NCBI GenBank assembly: GCA_902785905.1
Contig: CADAAM010000036.1
Location: 1-53,983 of the forward strand
DNA: 53,983 nucleotides
Source: Oscillospiraceae bacterium
GTDB lineage: Bacteria; Bacillota; Clostridia; Oscillospirales; Oscillospiraceae
Direction: 5' to 3'
The notes beneath the pieces were generated by a model that worked only from the letters and a program-made list of their open reading frames with translations, was not told where the DNA came from and made no database searches. This document shows positions 17,363 to 25,467 of this stretch, one piece after another (the first letter of the stretch is position 1; every line of letters starts with the position of its first letter). A program made the position numbers and the translations under genes.

Positions 17363-17407
17363 GTGCGGCGAATCCGTTGGTTTTTCCAAATTCGCCGCAC
17401 ATTTTAT
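17363..17407 (+). terminator. Hairpin between aspS and yifB, probable terminator
   Basis: GTGCGGCGAAT (17363-17373) pairs with ATTCGCCGCAC (17390-17400), with TTGG/CCAA pairing in the loop, then ATTTTAT. The T run is short, so termination is probable rather than certain. Confidence 0.5.
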
Positions 17408-17471
17408 AGGAATTTGCTGCTTTTCCCGTCTCGCCGAGGAGAGTAGCCTGTCTCTGCGAAAAAATACAATC

Positions 17472-17523
17472 GTCGCGAAGCGACATCGTAACTCCACACT
17501 TTGCTCTTCACACTCCACACTCT
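17472..17523. repeat. Structured repeat family A, half copy 3
   Basis: Hairpin GTCGCGAAGCGAC followed by GTAACTCCACACTTTGC and CTCTTCACACTCCACACTC, the right half of a family A element. The left arm is reduced to a weak AGGAGAGTAG remnant. It ends just before the AAAGGAGG site of yifB. Confidence 0.65.
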
Positions 17524-17540
17524 CAAAGGAGGGTTCCCCC

Positions 17541-19052
17541 ATGTTTTCATCCGTCATCAGTCTCGGCGTGAGCGGGATCGGCGGTTATCTCGTGTCGGTG
17601 GAGGTCAACATCTCCAACGGAATGCCGCATTTTGACATCGTCGGTCTGCCGGACACAGCGGTCAAGGAGGCCCGGGAGCGGGTCTATGCCGCCGTGAAGA
17701 ACAACGGCTTCCGCTTCACCGCGAGCAGGCTCACGGTGAACCTCGCCCCGGCAGACAAGAAGAAGACCGGCACGGTCTACGATCTGCCGATTCTGGTAGG
17801 CATTCTCGCCGCCTCCGGGGACCTCCAAAAGCCCAAGCCCGACACGGCCTTCATCGGCGAGCTCAGCCTGACCGGCGAGCTGCGGCCGGTAAGAGGCGCG
17901 CTGCCCATGGCTCTCGCCGCCGAAAGAGAGGGTTTACGTCGTCTCTTCGTTCCGGCCGAGAACGCCGCCGAGGCCTCTTTCGCCGAGGGCCTGGAGGTCT
18001 ACGGCGTGAAGGACGTGCGCCAGCTTGTGCGTCATCTGCGCGGCGAGGAAACGATAACACCGACACCCGCGCCAAATCTTAAGACAGACGCCCCGGCTCT
18101 GCTGGACTTTGCCGATGTGAAGGGCCAGGAGAACGTCAAGCGCGCCTTTGAGATCGCGGCGGCGGGCGGCCATAATATATTAATCGTAGGCCCTCCGGGC
18201 GCGGGCAAATCCATGCTCGCAAAAAGACTCCCCGGTATTCTGCCCGACATGAGCCGGGAGGAGATCATCGAAGCCACCGAAATCTGGTCGGTCGCGGGGC
18301 TTACGAGTGACGAGCACCCCATTGTCGCGGCGCGGCCCTTCCGCTCCCCGCACCATACGGTGTCGGCGGCGGGCCTTGCGGGCGGCGGCGCGGTGCCGAG
18401 ACCGGGGGAGATCAGCCTTGCCCACAACGGCGTGCTGTTTCTGGACGAGCTGCCGGAGTTTCGCTCCGACGCGCTGGAAGTTCTGCGCCAGCCCCTGGAG
18501 GACGGGATCGTGACGGTCTCGCGCGTGGCGGGATCGGTGAGCTTTCCGAGCCGTTTCATGCTGGTGTGCGCGATGAACCCCTGCAAGTGCGGCTGGTACG
18601 GCCACCCCTCCGGGCGCTGCAAGTGCTCCGAGCAGGAGGTGCACCGCTATCACGCGCGCATCTCCGGACCGCTGCTGGACCGCATTGACCTGATCGTGGA
18701 GGTTCCGGCGCTGGACTATGAGGAGCTGCGGCGCAGGGCCCCGGCAGAGAGCTCGGCACTTGTGCGCGAGCGGGTCAACACCGCGAGAGAGCGCCAACGC
18801 GAGCGCTTTTCCGACCGTGCCATGTGCAACGCCCGCATGCAGGCGAAGGAGCTGCGCGCCTGCTGCGCCCTGGACGCCGAGTGCGACGCGCTGATGAAGG
18901 CGGCCTTTGAGACGATGAACCTCTCGGCGAGAAGCTATGACCGCATTCTCCGCGTGGCGCGCAGCATTGCCGACCTTGAGGGCGCCGAGACGATCCGCCC
19001 GGAGCACCTCGCCGAGGCGATACAATACAGAACTTACGAGCTGAGAAGATAA
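17541..19052 (+). CDS. comM: YifB/ComM-type Mg-chelatase-like AAA+ ATPase
   Basis: ComM homologues are helicases promoting branch migration in natural transformation and recombination; in Firmicutes the role is less well tested. The 503-residue protein has an N-terminal Lon/ChlI-like domain (VEVNISNGMPHFDIVGLPD), an AAA+ core with Walker A GPPGAGKSMLAKRLP (about 215-229) and Walker B VLFLDELPEF, zinc-like cysteines CNPCKCGWYG and GRCKCS after the core, and a C-terminal chelatase domain ending SARSYDRILRVARSIADLEG. GGAGG precedes the ATG. Intact. Confidence 0.9.
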   Translation: MFSSVISLGVSGIGGYLVSVEVNISNGMPHFDIVGLPDTAVKEARERVYAAVKNNGFRFTASRLTVNLAPADKKKTGTVYDLPILVGILAASGDLQKPKPDTAFIGELSLTGELRPVRGALPMALAAEREGLRRLFVPAENAAEASFAEGLEVYGVKDVRQLVRHLRGEETITPTPAPNLKTDAPALLDFADVKGQENVKRAFEIAAAGGHNILIVGPPGAGKSMLAKRLPGILPDMSREEIIEATEIWSVAGLTSDEHPIVAARPFRSPHHTVSAAGLAGGGAVPRPGEISLAHNGVLFLDELPEFRSDALEVLRQPLEDGIVTVSRVAGSVSFPSRFMLVCAMNPCKCGWYGHPSGRCKCSEQEVHRYHARISGPLLDRIDLIVEVPALDYEELRRRAPAESSALVRERVNTARERQRERFSDRAMCNARMQAKELRACCALDAECDALMKAAFETMNLSARSYDRILRVARSIADLEGAETIRPEHLAEAIQYRTYELRR

Positions 19053-19117
19053 CCCCTCTCAATCACCGGTGTGCGCACCGGTGACTGCTCCCCCCCAAAG
19101 AAGGGGGCCAAGTCTTG
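19053..19117. repeat. Structured repeat family C, half copy 6
   Basis: AACCCCTCTCAATCACCGGTGTGCGCACCGGTGA (split here by its marks ACCCCTCTCA and TCACCGGTG) and then CTCCCCCC...GGGGGCC: one half of a family C element, truncated at the yifB stop. Confidence 0.65.
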
Positions 19118-19158
19118 CCTTGCGAAAAGAGAGCCATATTGGGAACAGGAGAACCACC

Positions 19159-19986
19159 ATGTCAATCAAACTCATCGCCTTCGACCTCGACGGGACTTTT
19201 CTCGACGATAAAAAGAACATACCTCCCGAAAATCTGCGCGCGCTGGAAGCGGCCGCCGCGAAGGGCGTTTACATTGTCCCCGCCACAGGGCGGATTTACA
19301 AGGGCATCCCCGAAGCCATCCGGGGGCTTCCCTTCATGCGCTGGTACATTACGGTCAACGGCTCGTATGTCTATGACGCCGTGGAGGACCGCGCCGCCGC
19401 AAGGGCTGAGATACCCCTTGAACGGGCCATCGAGTTCTACGAATACTGCGACACCCTGGGGCTTCTCTACGACTGCTATCAGGACAACTGGGGCTTTATG
19501 GGCAAGGAAATGCTGGCTGAGGCCTCCCGCGTGATCCCCGATCCCGGCATCCGAAAGCTGATCGTGACTCTGCGCACGCCCGTGCCGGAGCTCAAACAGT
19601 ACCTGCGCGAAAAAGGGGAGAACCTGCAGAAACTGCAGCTCTACTTCACCGACATGGAGCTGCGCGCGCGTATGCTCCGTGAGCTGCCGGCGCGCTTTCC
19701 GGACATGAGCGTCTCGAGCTCGGTCCCCTTCAACATTGAGATCAACGCCAAGACCGCCACGAAAGGCCACGCGCTGGAAACCCTGTGCGGCCTGCTGGGC
19801 CTCGACCGCAGCGAGTCCATGGCCCTCGGCGACGGAACCAACGACCTCGACATGCTCGTCCGGGCCAGCGTGGGCGTCGCGATGGCAAATGCCGACCCCA
19901 AGCTGCTGGACGCGGCGGACTATGTGACCGGCAGCAACAACGACGCGGGCTTTGCGAAAGCGATCGAAAAGTTTGTGCTGGAGTGA
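19159..19986 (+). CDS. Cof-type HAD-superfamily phosphatase
   Basis: A HAD subfamily IIB hydrolase, probably dephosphorylating sugar phosphates, flavin nucleotides or similar small molecules. The 275-residue protein has motif I DLDGTFLDD (about residues 8-16) with two Asp, motif II TVNGS, motif III Lys in KGHAL and motif IV GDGTNDLDML; a C2B cap lies between motifs II and III. The ATG at 19159 has AGGAG at proper spacing. The substrate cannot be predicted from sequence, and neighbours give no hint. Confidence 0.88.
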   Translation: MSIKLIAFDLDGTFLDDKKNIPPENLRALEAAAAKGVYIVPATGRIYKGIPEAIRGLPFMRWYITVNGSYVYDAVEDRAAARAEIPLERAIEFYEYCDTLGLLYDCYQDNWGFMGKEMLAEASRVIPDPGIRKLIVTLRTPVPELKQYLREKGENLQKLQLYFTDMELRARMLRELPARFPDMSVSSSVPFNIEINAKTATKGHALETLCGLLGLDRSESMALGDGTNDLDMLVRASVGVAMANADPKLLDAADYVTGSNNDAGFAKAIEKFVLE

Positions 19987-19991
19987 AGCGT

Positions 19992-20110
19992 AAGAGTGCG
20001 AAGAGTGAAGAGTGGAGAGTAAAGTTATGGTATCCCCGTCGGGGATAATTAAAAATACAGTCGCGCAGCGACACCTTGATTCTACTCTCCACTCTCCTAA
20101 CTCCACACTC
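19992..20110. repeat. Structured repeat family A, copy 4
   Basis: Left arm GAGTGAAGAGTGGAGAGTA and AAGTTATGGT, hairpins ATCCCCGTCGGGGAT and GTCGCGCAGCGAC, right arm ACACCTTGATTCTACTCTCC plus CACTCTCC. The two inner hairpins are in the opposite order to copy 2. Confidence 0.8.
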
Positions 20111-20162
20111 AAAATTTTAACTTCATCAAAGCAAAAAACATGAAAAACTGATAAAATAATGC

Positions 20163-20191
20163 TTGACCTCTCTTCACGGCTATGGTATAGT
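20163..20191 (+). promoter_or_regulatory. Sigma-A-type promoter for the rpmG-secE-nusG-rplK-rplA operon
   Basis: TTGACC (20163-20168), a 17-base spacer and TATAGT (20186-20191). It gives a leader of about 135 bases before rpmG. Confidence 0.8.
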
Positions 20192-20197
20192 ATGTGT

Positions 20198-20330
20198 TAC
20201 CTGTCGGACGAGAGGTTTTCTTTTTGCGCGCCTTTTTTTACGGACGCCTAAAGGAGCGCCGTCCGTCCAAACACAGGGAGGCAATGCCCGCCCTTCGCTG
20301 GGCCGGGTAAATAAAATAGGAGGTGCCGAA
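20198..20330 (+). promoter_or_regulatory. Structured 5' leader of the rpmG operon
   Basis: The leader holds a hairpin, ACGGACG (20240-20246) with CGTCCGT (20260-20266), preceded by a T run, and a second GC-rich stem near 20288-20310. I do not recognise a known ribosomal-protein leader in it; an autoregulatory site is possible but unproven. Confidence 0.35.
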
Positions 20331-20333
20331 AGA

Positions 20334-20495
20334 ATGGCTGCAGGCGCAAGAGTTAAAATTACACTCAGATGCGATGAATGCAAGCAGAGGAACTACAACA
20401 CGGTCAAGAACAAGAAGAATACTTCCGACCGTTTGGAGCGCAGCAAGTATTGCCCCTTCTGCAGAAAGCACACCAAGCATGTCGAGACCAAGTGA
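20334..20495 (+). CDS. rpmG: 50S ribosomal protein L33
   Basis: A 53-residue large-subunit protein at the E site. [21 protein letters not shown] and [15 protein letters not shown] carry both CxxC pairs, so this is the zinc-binding (C+) form of L33. AGGAGGTG precedes the ATG. It is the first gene of the rpmG-secE-nusG-rplK-rplA operon, and its end overlaps the secE start by 17 bases. Confidence 0.95.
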   Translation: MAAGARVKITLRCDECKQRNYNTVKNKKNTSDRLERSKYCPFCRKHTKHVETK

Positions 20496-20757
20496 AGAAA
20501 AGAAAACGAACGCCGCTCCCGCGAAGGCCGTCACCGCCGTTAAGAAAGACGAGACCGAGCTGGGCTTCTTCCAGAAAGTCGGCAAGTGGTTCCGCGAGAT
20601 GAAGAGCGAGCTGAAGAAGGTCGTGTGGCCCACGCCCAAGGCCCTTCGCAACAACACGCTCGTCTCCCTCGGTATGATGGTCGCTTCCGCGATTGTGATC
20701 TGGGGCTTTGATGAATTCTCCCAGATGGTAGTCAGGCTCATCTTCCGTTTGGCTTGA
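20479..20757 (+). CDS. secE: Preprotein translocase subunit SecE
   Basis: Clamps SecY in the SecYEG channel. The 92-residue protein has a charged N terminus, the conserved amphipathic [20 protein letters not shown] and a single C-terminal membrane helix ([15 protein letters not shown]), typical of the short one-helix SecE of Gram-positive bacteria. The ATG is inside the rpmG coding end and has no clear ribosome binding site. This is unusual and may reflect translational coupling, or a small deletion that removed the original start region; the conserved part begins only at about residue 25. Confidence 0.9.
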   Translation: MSRPSEEKKTNAAPAKAVTAVKKDETELGFFQKVGKWFREMKSELKKVVWPTPKALRNNTLVSLGMMVASAIVIWGFDEFSQMVVRLIFRLA

Positions 20758-20762
20758 TAGAG

Positions 20763-21290
20763 ATGGCTGAAGAGGCGAAATGGTACGTTGTTCATACCTA
20801 TTCCGGGTATGAAAACGCAGTTGCCGCCGCGGTGATGAAGGCGGCGGAGAACCGCAGGATGACGGATCTGATCCATGAGGTCAACATCCCCATGGAGACC
20901 GTGACTGAAATCACGGAGTCCGGCGAGCAGAAAACCGTTGAGCGCAAGGTCTTCCCCGGCTATGTGCTGGTGAAGATGATCCTCACGGACGACAGCTGGC
21001 ATCTGATCCACAATGTCCGCGGTGCAACAGGCTTCGTCGGGTCTGACGGCAAGGCCGTCCCCCTTACGGAGCAGGAGATTTACGATCTGGGCGTCGAGCG
21101 CAAGGAGATCGTCGTCGGCTACGCGGTCGGCGATGAGGTCAAGGTCACAGACGGACCGCTGGCCGGCTTCTTTGGTATTGTCGACGAGCTGGAGCCCGAA
21201 AAGGATCGGGTCCGCGTCGTGGTCTCCATGTTCGGCCGCGAGACTCCGGTTGATCTGGAGCTCGATCAGGTCGAAGTTGTCAAAGAGTAA
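20763..21290 (+). CDS. nusG: Transcription termination/antitermination protein NusG
   Basis: Binds RNA polymerase and modulates pausing, termination and ribosome coupling. The 175-residue protein has the NGN domain (KWYVVHTYSGYENAV, FPGYVLVKM, HNVRGATGFVG) and a C-terminal KOW domain (VGDEVKVTDGPLAGFFGIV). I chose the ATG at 20763; a TTG three codons earlier, overlapping the secE stop, is also open, and neither has a strong ribosome binding site. A family B repeat lies between nusG and rplK, inside the operon. Confidence 0.94.
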   Translation: MAEEAKWYVVHTYSGYENAVAAAVMKAAENRRMTDLIHEVNIPMETVTEITESGEQKTVERKVFPGYVLVKMILTDDSWHLIHNVRGATGFVGSDGKAVPLTEQEIYDLGVERKEIVVGYAVGDEVKVTDGPLAGFFGIVDELEPEKDRVRVVVSMFGRETPVDLELDQVEVVKE

Positions 21291-21324
21291 AAAATACTTG
21301 CAACGCTTTTGGCCGCACACATGC

Positions 21325-21470
21325 AAATCCGTTTTTGGGGCAGCTTTGCCGCCGCAAAAACACCCTGAGGCGAGCTGTGCGAGCCCTCGCGCCGACCAAC
21401 CGCAGCGTCTCACGCAAGCGGAGGGCGATAAGCGCGAGCAACATCGATTCAAAATCGAATTTTGAATCGA
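21325..21470 (+). repeat. Structured repeat family B, copy 2
   Basis: Hairpin GTTTTTGGGGC...GCCGCAAAAAC, core CCTGAGGCGAGCTGTGCGAG and CTCGCGCCGACCAA, then GATAAGCGCGAG, and a terminal hairpin TCGATTCAAAA/TTTTGAATCGA. It sits within the nusG-rplK gap; the rplK ribosome binding site follows it by about 10 bases. Confidence 0.75.
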
Positions 21471-21497
21471 AATTATGAAGAAAGAGGTGCTTTCCAA

Positions 21498-21890
21498 GTG
21501 GCACAGAAAGTAGTTGGATACGTAAGATTCCAGGTTCCTGCCGGCAAAGCGACTCCGGCACCCCCCGTCGGCCCCGCCCTGGGCCAGTACGGCGTCAACA
21601 TCGGTCAGTTCACCAAGGACTTTAATGAGCGCACCAAGGGCGACATGGGTCTGATGATCCCCGTCGTCATCACCGTGTACTCCGACCGCAGCTTCACCTT
21701 CGTCTGCAAGACCCCTCCTGCCGCCCTTCTCATTAAGAAGGCCTGCGGCATCGACACCGCCTCCGGCGTGCCCCAGAGAGACAAGGTCGCGACCATCAGC
21801 AAGGAAGACGTCCGCAAGATCGCCGAGCAGAAAATGCCCGACCTCAACTGCACGGACATCGACTCCGCCATCAGCATGATCGCAGCATGA
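21498..21890 (+). CDS. rplK: 50S ribosomal protein L11, C-terminally truncated by an 11-bp duplication
   Basis: L11 forms the GTPase-associated centre with 23S rRNA and is needed for RelA-type stringent signalling. A GTG start at 21498 (AGAGGTG upstream) gives [29 protein letters not shown] and so on, typical to residue 130. At 21873-21894 an 11-base duplication shifts the frame, ending the protein as SMIAA at 21890. Without the duplication the frame continues AGTCRSMGVIVGE to a stop at 21934, a normal L11 end. The lost 12-13 residues close the rRNA-binding C-terminal domain. I annotate the readable frame; a sequence error is possible. Confidence 0.88.
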   Translation: MAQKVVGYVRFQVPAGKATPAPPVGPALGQYGVNIGQFTKDFNERTKGDMGLMIPVVITVYSDRSFTFVCKTPPAALLIKKACGIDTASGVPQRDKVATISKEDVRKIAEQKMPDLNCTDIDSAISMIAA

Positions 21891-21894
21891 TCGC
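21873..21894. repeat. 11-bp tandem duplication causing the rplK frameshift
   Basis: AGCATGATCGC is present at 21873-21883 and again at 21884-21894. Removing one unit restores the L11 reading frame exactly to its expected end. Confidence 0.92.
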
Positions 21895-22016
21895 AGGCAC
21901 CTGCCGTTCCATGGGCGTCATCGTCGGCGAGTGATCGAATACGTGGGAGGATAACCGCTTCCTCGGAAGCAGTAAGAAAAAATCCGACTCAACCACATTT
22001 TTAGGAGGAAAACAAA

Positions 22017-22709
22017 TTGTTTAGAGGTAAAAATTATAAAGAGAGCGCAAAGCTCATTGATAAGCAGAATCTGTATGACCCCATGGACGCGCTGAACCTG
22101 GTCTGCCAGGCCAGCAAGGCCAAGTTCGACGAGACCGTCGAGCTGCACCTCAAGCTCGGTGTTGACGGCCGTCACGCCGACCAGCAGGTCCGCGGCGCCA
22201 TCGTCCTGCCCAACGGCACCGGCAAGACCGTGCGCGTGCTGGTCTTCTGCCCGCCCGAGCAGGTGGAAGAGGCCCTTGCAGCCGGCGCCGACTATGCCGG
22301 CGGCATGGAGTACGTCGAGAAGATCCAGAAGGAGAACTGGTTCGAGTTCGATACCGTTATCGCCAACCCCAAGATGATGGGCACCGTCGGCCGTCTCGGT
22401 AAGATCCTCGGCCCGAAGGGTCTCATGCCTTCCCCCAAGGCCGGCACCGTCACCCCGAATGTCGCCCAGGCCGTCAAGGAAGCCAAGGCCGGTAAGGTTG
22501 AGTACCGTCTGGACAAGACCAACATCATCCACTGCCCCATCGGCAAGGTCAGCTTTGGCGCTGAGAAGCTGTACGAGAACTACGCTGCGCTGGTTGCAGC
22601 CGTCATCAAGGCCAAGCCCGCCGCTGCGAAGGGCCAGTACATCCGCTCCTGCGTCACCGCCTCCACCATGGGCCCCGGCGTCAAGATCAACGCTCAGAAG
22701 CAGCTGTAA
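22017..22709 (+). CDS. rplA: 50S ribosomal protein L1
   Basis: Binds 23S rRNA at the L1 stalk and moves E-site tRNA; in many bacteria it represses its own operon. The 230-residue protein has the family hallmarks [53 protein letters not shown] (split across 22355-22450) and [17 protein letters not shown]. It starts with TTG, with AGGAGG at good spacing. rplJ and rplL do not follow; a strong terminator ends the operon here. Confidence 0.95.
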   Translation: MFRGKNYKESAKLIDKQNLYDPMDALNLVCQASKAKFDETVELHLKLGVDGRHADQQVRGAIVLPNGTGKTVRVLVFCPPEQVEEALAAGADYAGGMEYVEKIQKENWFEFDTVIANPKMMGTVGRLGKILGPKGLMPSPKAGTVTPNVAQAVKEAKAGKVEYRLDKTNIIHCPIGKVSFGAEKLYENYAALVAAVIKAKPAAAKGQYIRSCVTASTMGPGVKINAQKQL

Positions 22710-22721
22710 TTGAACAGAAGC

Positions 22722-22764
22722 AAAAATCGCCCCGGATCGTTGCGATCCGGGGCGATTTTTTCTT
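22722..22764 (+). terminator. Strong intrinsic terminator after rplA
   Basis: A perfect 15-bp stem (AAATCGCCCCGGATC with its complement) around a GTTGC loop, followed by TTTTTTC. Confidence 0.92.
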
Positions 22765-22789
22765 TCCCGCCCCCCTGGGGGTAACGGGA

Positions 22790-22970
22790 GTCAACACCGC
22801 CACCGCCGATTACGGCGGCGACGGTGTTGGTTTTCATACTGGTCTCCCATAAAACGGCTTAAAGCCGTTTTATAGCGCCAAAGGCGCGTCGGAGACCTAT
22901 GAGACGTGTTTTGTGCCCAAGGGCACAATTTTCGTTAAAACGAGCCGTTTTAACGAAAAACAGTATCAAT
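22790..22970. repeat. Cluster of nested hairpins downstream of uraA
   Basis: The 180 bases contain AACACCGCCACCGCCG against CGGCGGCGACGGTGTT, the perfect palindrome AAAACGGCTTAAAGCCGTTTT, GCGCCAAAGGCGC, TGTGCCCAAGGGCACA and CGTTAAAACG/CGTTTTAACG. GGTCTCC and GGAGACC close around two of them. No coding frame is evident. It lies between the converging rplA and uraA genes. Confidence 0.6.
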
Positions 22971-22976
22971 TGCAGA

Positions 22977-24314
22977 TTACACCTTGAAATTGACAGCGGT
23001 GTCACCCTGGGCGTCGACGCCGAACTCGTAGTCCTTGCCGGGGAGGATCGCGTTGAGCAGGATACCCACGATAGAGGCCACGGCGAGGCCGGAGAGGGAG
23101 ACGATGCCGATCTGGATGGAGCCCGCATAGTTGATGCCGATGGCGAGCACCAGGATCAGGGCGGCGATGATGACGTTGCGGGTGTTGGTGAAGTCGACCT
23201 TGTTCTCCACGACGTTGCGCACGCCGACCGCAGAGATCATACCGTAGAGGATGAGGCTCACGCCGCCGATGGTCGCGCCGGGCATGGCGGAGACGAGGGC
23301 CGCAAACTTCGGGCAGAAGGAGAAGATGATCGCGAAGACAGCGGCGAGGCGGATGACACGGGGGTCATAGACCTTGCTCAGGGCCAGAACGCCGGTGTTC
23401 TCACCGTAAGTGGTGTTTGCGGGGGCGCCGAAGAGAGCCGCCAGAGAGGTGGCCAGGCCGTCTCCCAGGAGGGTGCGGTGCAGGCCGGGGTCGACAAGGT
23501 AGTTCTGCTCGCAGGTGGAGGAGATGGCGCAGACGTCGCCGATATGCTCAACCATGGTGGCGAGGGACAGGGGTACGATGGTGAGGATGGCGGAGGTCAG
23601 CAGCGCGCCGTCGATCTTGCCGGAGCCCAGCAGGCCGAAGACCGTACGGTTCCAATAGATGGGCAGGCCGAACCACTTGGCGGAGGCCACGGCGGAGGCC
23701 ACGTTCGCGCGGGCGGCGGGGTCGACGATCACAGCGAAGAGGTAGGACACCACAACGCCCAGCAGGATCGGGATGATCTTGATCATGCCTTTGCCGTACA
23801 TATTCGCGCCGATGACAACGACGATGGCGACGATGGCGATCAGCCAGTTGGAGGAGCAGTTGTTGATGGCGGAAGAACTCAGGTTCAGGCCGATAGCGAT
23901 GATGATGGGGCCGGTGACGATGGGCGGGAAGAAGCGCATGACCTTCTTGATGCCGTAGACCTTGAACAGCGCCGAGAGGACCGCGTACATGACACCGACG
24001 CAGGCCACACCGAAGCAGGCGTAGACCAGCAGCTCAGCCTCCCCGTTGGGGGCGATGGCGGCGTAGCCGGGGATGAAAGCGAAGGAGGAGCCCAGAAAGG
24101 CCGGAACCTTTTTCTTGGTCAGGAAGTGGAACAGGAGCGTGCCGAGACCCGCAAACAGAAGGGTCGTCGCGACGTCAAGGCCGGTCAGGGCAGGGACCAG
24201 CACGGTCGCGCCGAACATGGCGAACATGTGCTGCAGTCCCAGAACGATCATCCTGGAGGTACCGAGCGCCCGTGCGTCATACACGGGGCCGTCGATGGTT
24301 TTCTTGTTGTTCAT
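22977..24314 (-). CDS. uraA: Uracil permease (nucleobase:cation symporter-2 family)
   Basis: Imports uracil with protons across the cytoplasmic membrane for salvage. The 445-residue protein has about 14 membrane segments and the family regions GLQHMFAMFGATVLVP, PPIVTGPIIIAIGLNL and PANTTYGENTGVLALSKVYDPRV (Glu in the substrate site). The conserved Glu of transmembrane segment 8 is in TMVEHIGDVCAIS. Upstream, on the same strand, is pyrR, so salvage and PyrR control are linked as in Bacillus pyrR-pyrP. A family A repeat stands between the two genes, and no separate attenuator is evident before uraA. Confidence 0.92.
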   Translation of the reverse strand: MNNKKTIDGPVYDARALGTSRMIVLGLQHMFAMFGATVLVPALTGLDVATTLLFAGLGTLLFHFLTKKKVPAFLGSSFAFIPGYAAIAPNGEAELLVYACFGVACVGVMYAVLSALFKVYGIKKVMRFFPPIVTGPIIIAIGLNLSSSAINNCSSNWLIAIVAIVVVIGANMYGKGMIKIIPILLGVVVSYLFAVIVDPAARANVASAVASAKWFGLPIYWNRTVFGLLGSGKIDGALLTSAILTIVPLSLATMVEHIGDVCAISSTCEQNYLVDPGLHRTLLGDGLATSLAALFGAPANTTYGENTGVLALSKVYDPRVIRLAAVFAIIFSFCPKFAALVSAMPGATIGGVSLILYGMISAVGVRNVVENKVDFTNTRNVIIAALILVLAIGINYAGSIQIGIVSLSGLAVASIVGILLNAILPGKDYEFGVDAQGDTAVNFKV

Positions 24315-24385
24315 TCAATTTCCCTCTCTCTGTAGTTTTTTAATTGAAATCTATCGCAATCGGCGTATGCCGAAATGCAAACGTG

Positions 24386-24479
24386 AGCGGAGTGTTGAGA
24401 GTGGAGAGTGGAGTTATGATGTCGCTTTGCGGCGATTCTAATCATCCCCGAAGGGGATATATTAACTTCACTCTTCACA
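24386..24479. repeat. Structured repeat family A, copy 5
   Basis: GAGTGTTGAGAGTGGAGAGTG and GAGTTATGAT, hairpins GTCGCTTTGCGGCGAT and ATCCCCGAAGGGGAT, then TTAACTTCACTCTTCACACT. It directly abuts the pyrR stop codon at 24480. Confidence 0.8.
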
Positions 24480-25028
<549 letters not shown>

Positions 25029-25030
25029 TC

Positions 25031-25126
25031 AGGAAAAAGAAAAATCTTGCCGGTCACGGCAAGACAGCATAAGCAGGCCGCCCAAAAGCAGCCTGTGATA
25101 TGACGATCTTGCCGGTCTCTCTGTAC
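25031..25126 (-). promoter_or_regulatory. Candidate PyrR-responsive attenuator in the pyrR leader
   Basis: On the minus strand a segment GGTACAGAGAGACCGGCAAG resembles the PyrR-binding loop (GAGAG next to a pairing stem). It is followed by a terminator, TCTTGCCG/CGGCAAGA at 25045-25064, then ATTTTTCTTTTT. The ACCGGCAAGAT of the binding segment can pair with the terminator's left arm, which would form an antiterminator; binding of PyrR would free the terminator. Confidence 0.65.
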
Positions 25127-25155
25127 CACGCTTAAAAATCCTTTGTTCGCCTGTG

Positions 25156-25184
25156 AGTATAACGGGGGAGACATCAAAATGCAA
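25156..25184 (-). promoter_or_regulatory. Sigma-A-type promoter for pyrR
   Basis: On the minus strand, TTGCAT, a 17-base spacer and TATACT. The expected start of transcription is just upstream of the attenuator. Confidence 0.65.
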
Positions 25185-25200
25185 GAGGGAAACTGTTTTT

Positions 25201-25452
25201 CGGATGGACTATAGAATTTGCACAGAAGCGCAAATCCAGTTTTGTGCAGCATTTCCGTTTTTCTTGACGAAGCCTCGCTGAGGTGCTACCCTGTAGGAGT
25301 GGAACTAATGAGACTCTCTGTGCGTCATAAAGAATGGAAGACGGTGCATAATCCGGGTTTGATCTCTCAGATTCCGGTTGCGCGCACCGGCGACAGCCTC
25401 CATATTTATTTATCTCAGAAGCGGACACGATAACTCTACACTCCACACTTTT
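25201..25452. other. Non-coding stretch of degenerate repeat sequence before the lipoprotein gene
   Basis: About 250 bases without a convincing gene. TTTGCACAGAAGCGCAAA and GTTTTGTGCAGCATTTCC recall hairpin arms, and AGGTGCTACCCTGTAGG and GACTCTCTGTGCGTCATAAAG look like repeat debris. 25428-25452 is the right arm of a family A element (ACACGATAACTCTACACTCC). The lower local GC and short open frames suggest decay. Confidence 0.45.
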
Positions 25453-25467
25453 GCAAAGGAGCCCTCC

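Noticed and set aside
15395-17557. 720-codon open frame antisense to aspS
   Set aside because: Same reason; the sense frame is a complete synthetase with a ribosome binding site.
20198-20330. Known riboswitch or L10-type leader before rpmG
   Set aside because: The hairpins do not show the conserved loops of any leader I can name.
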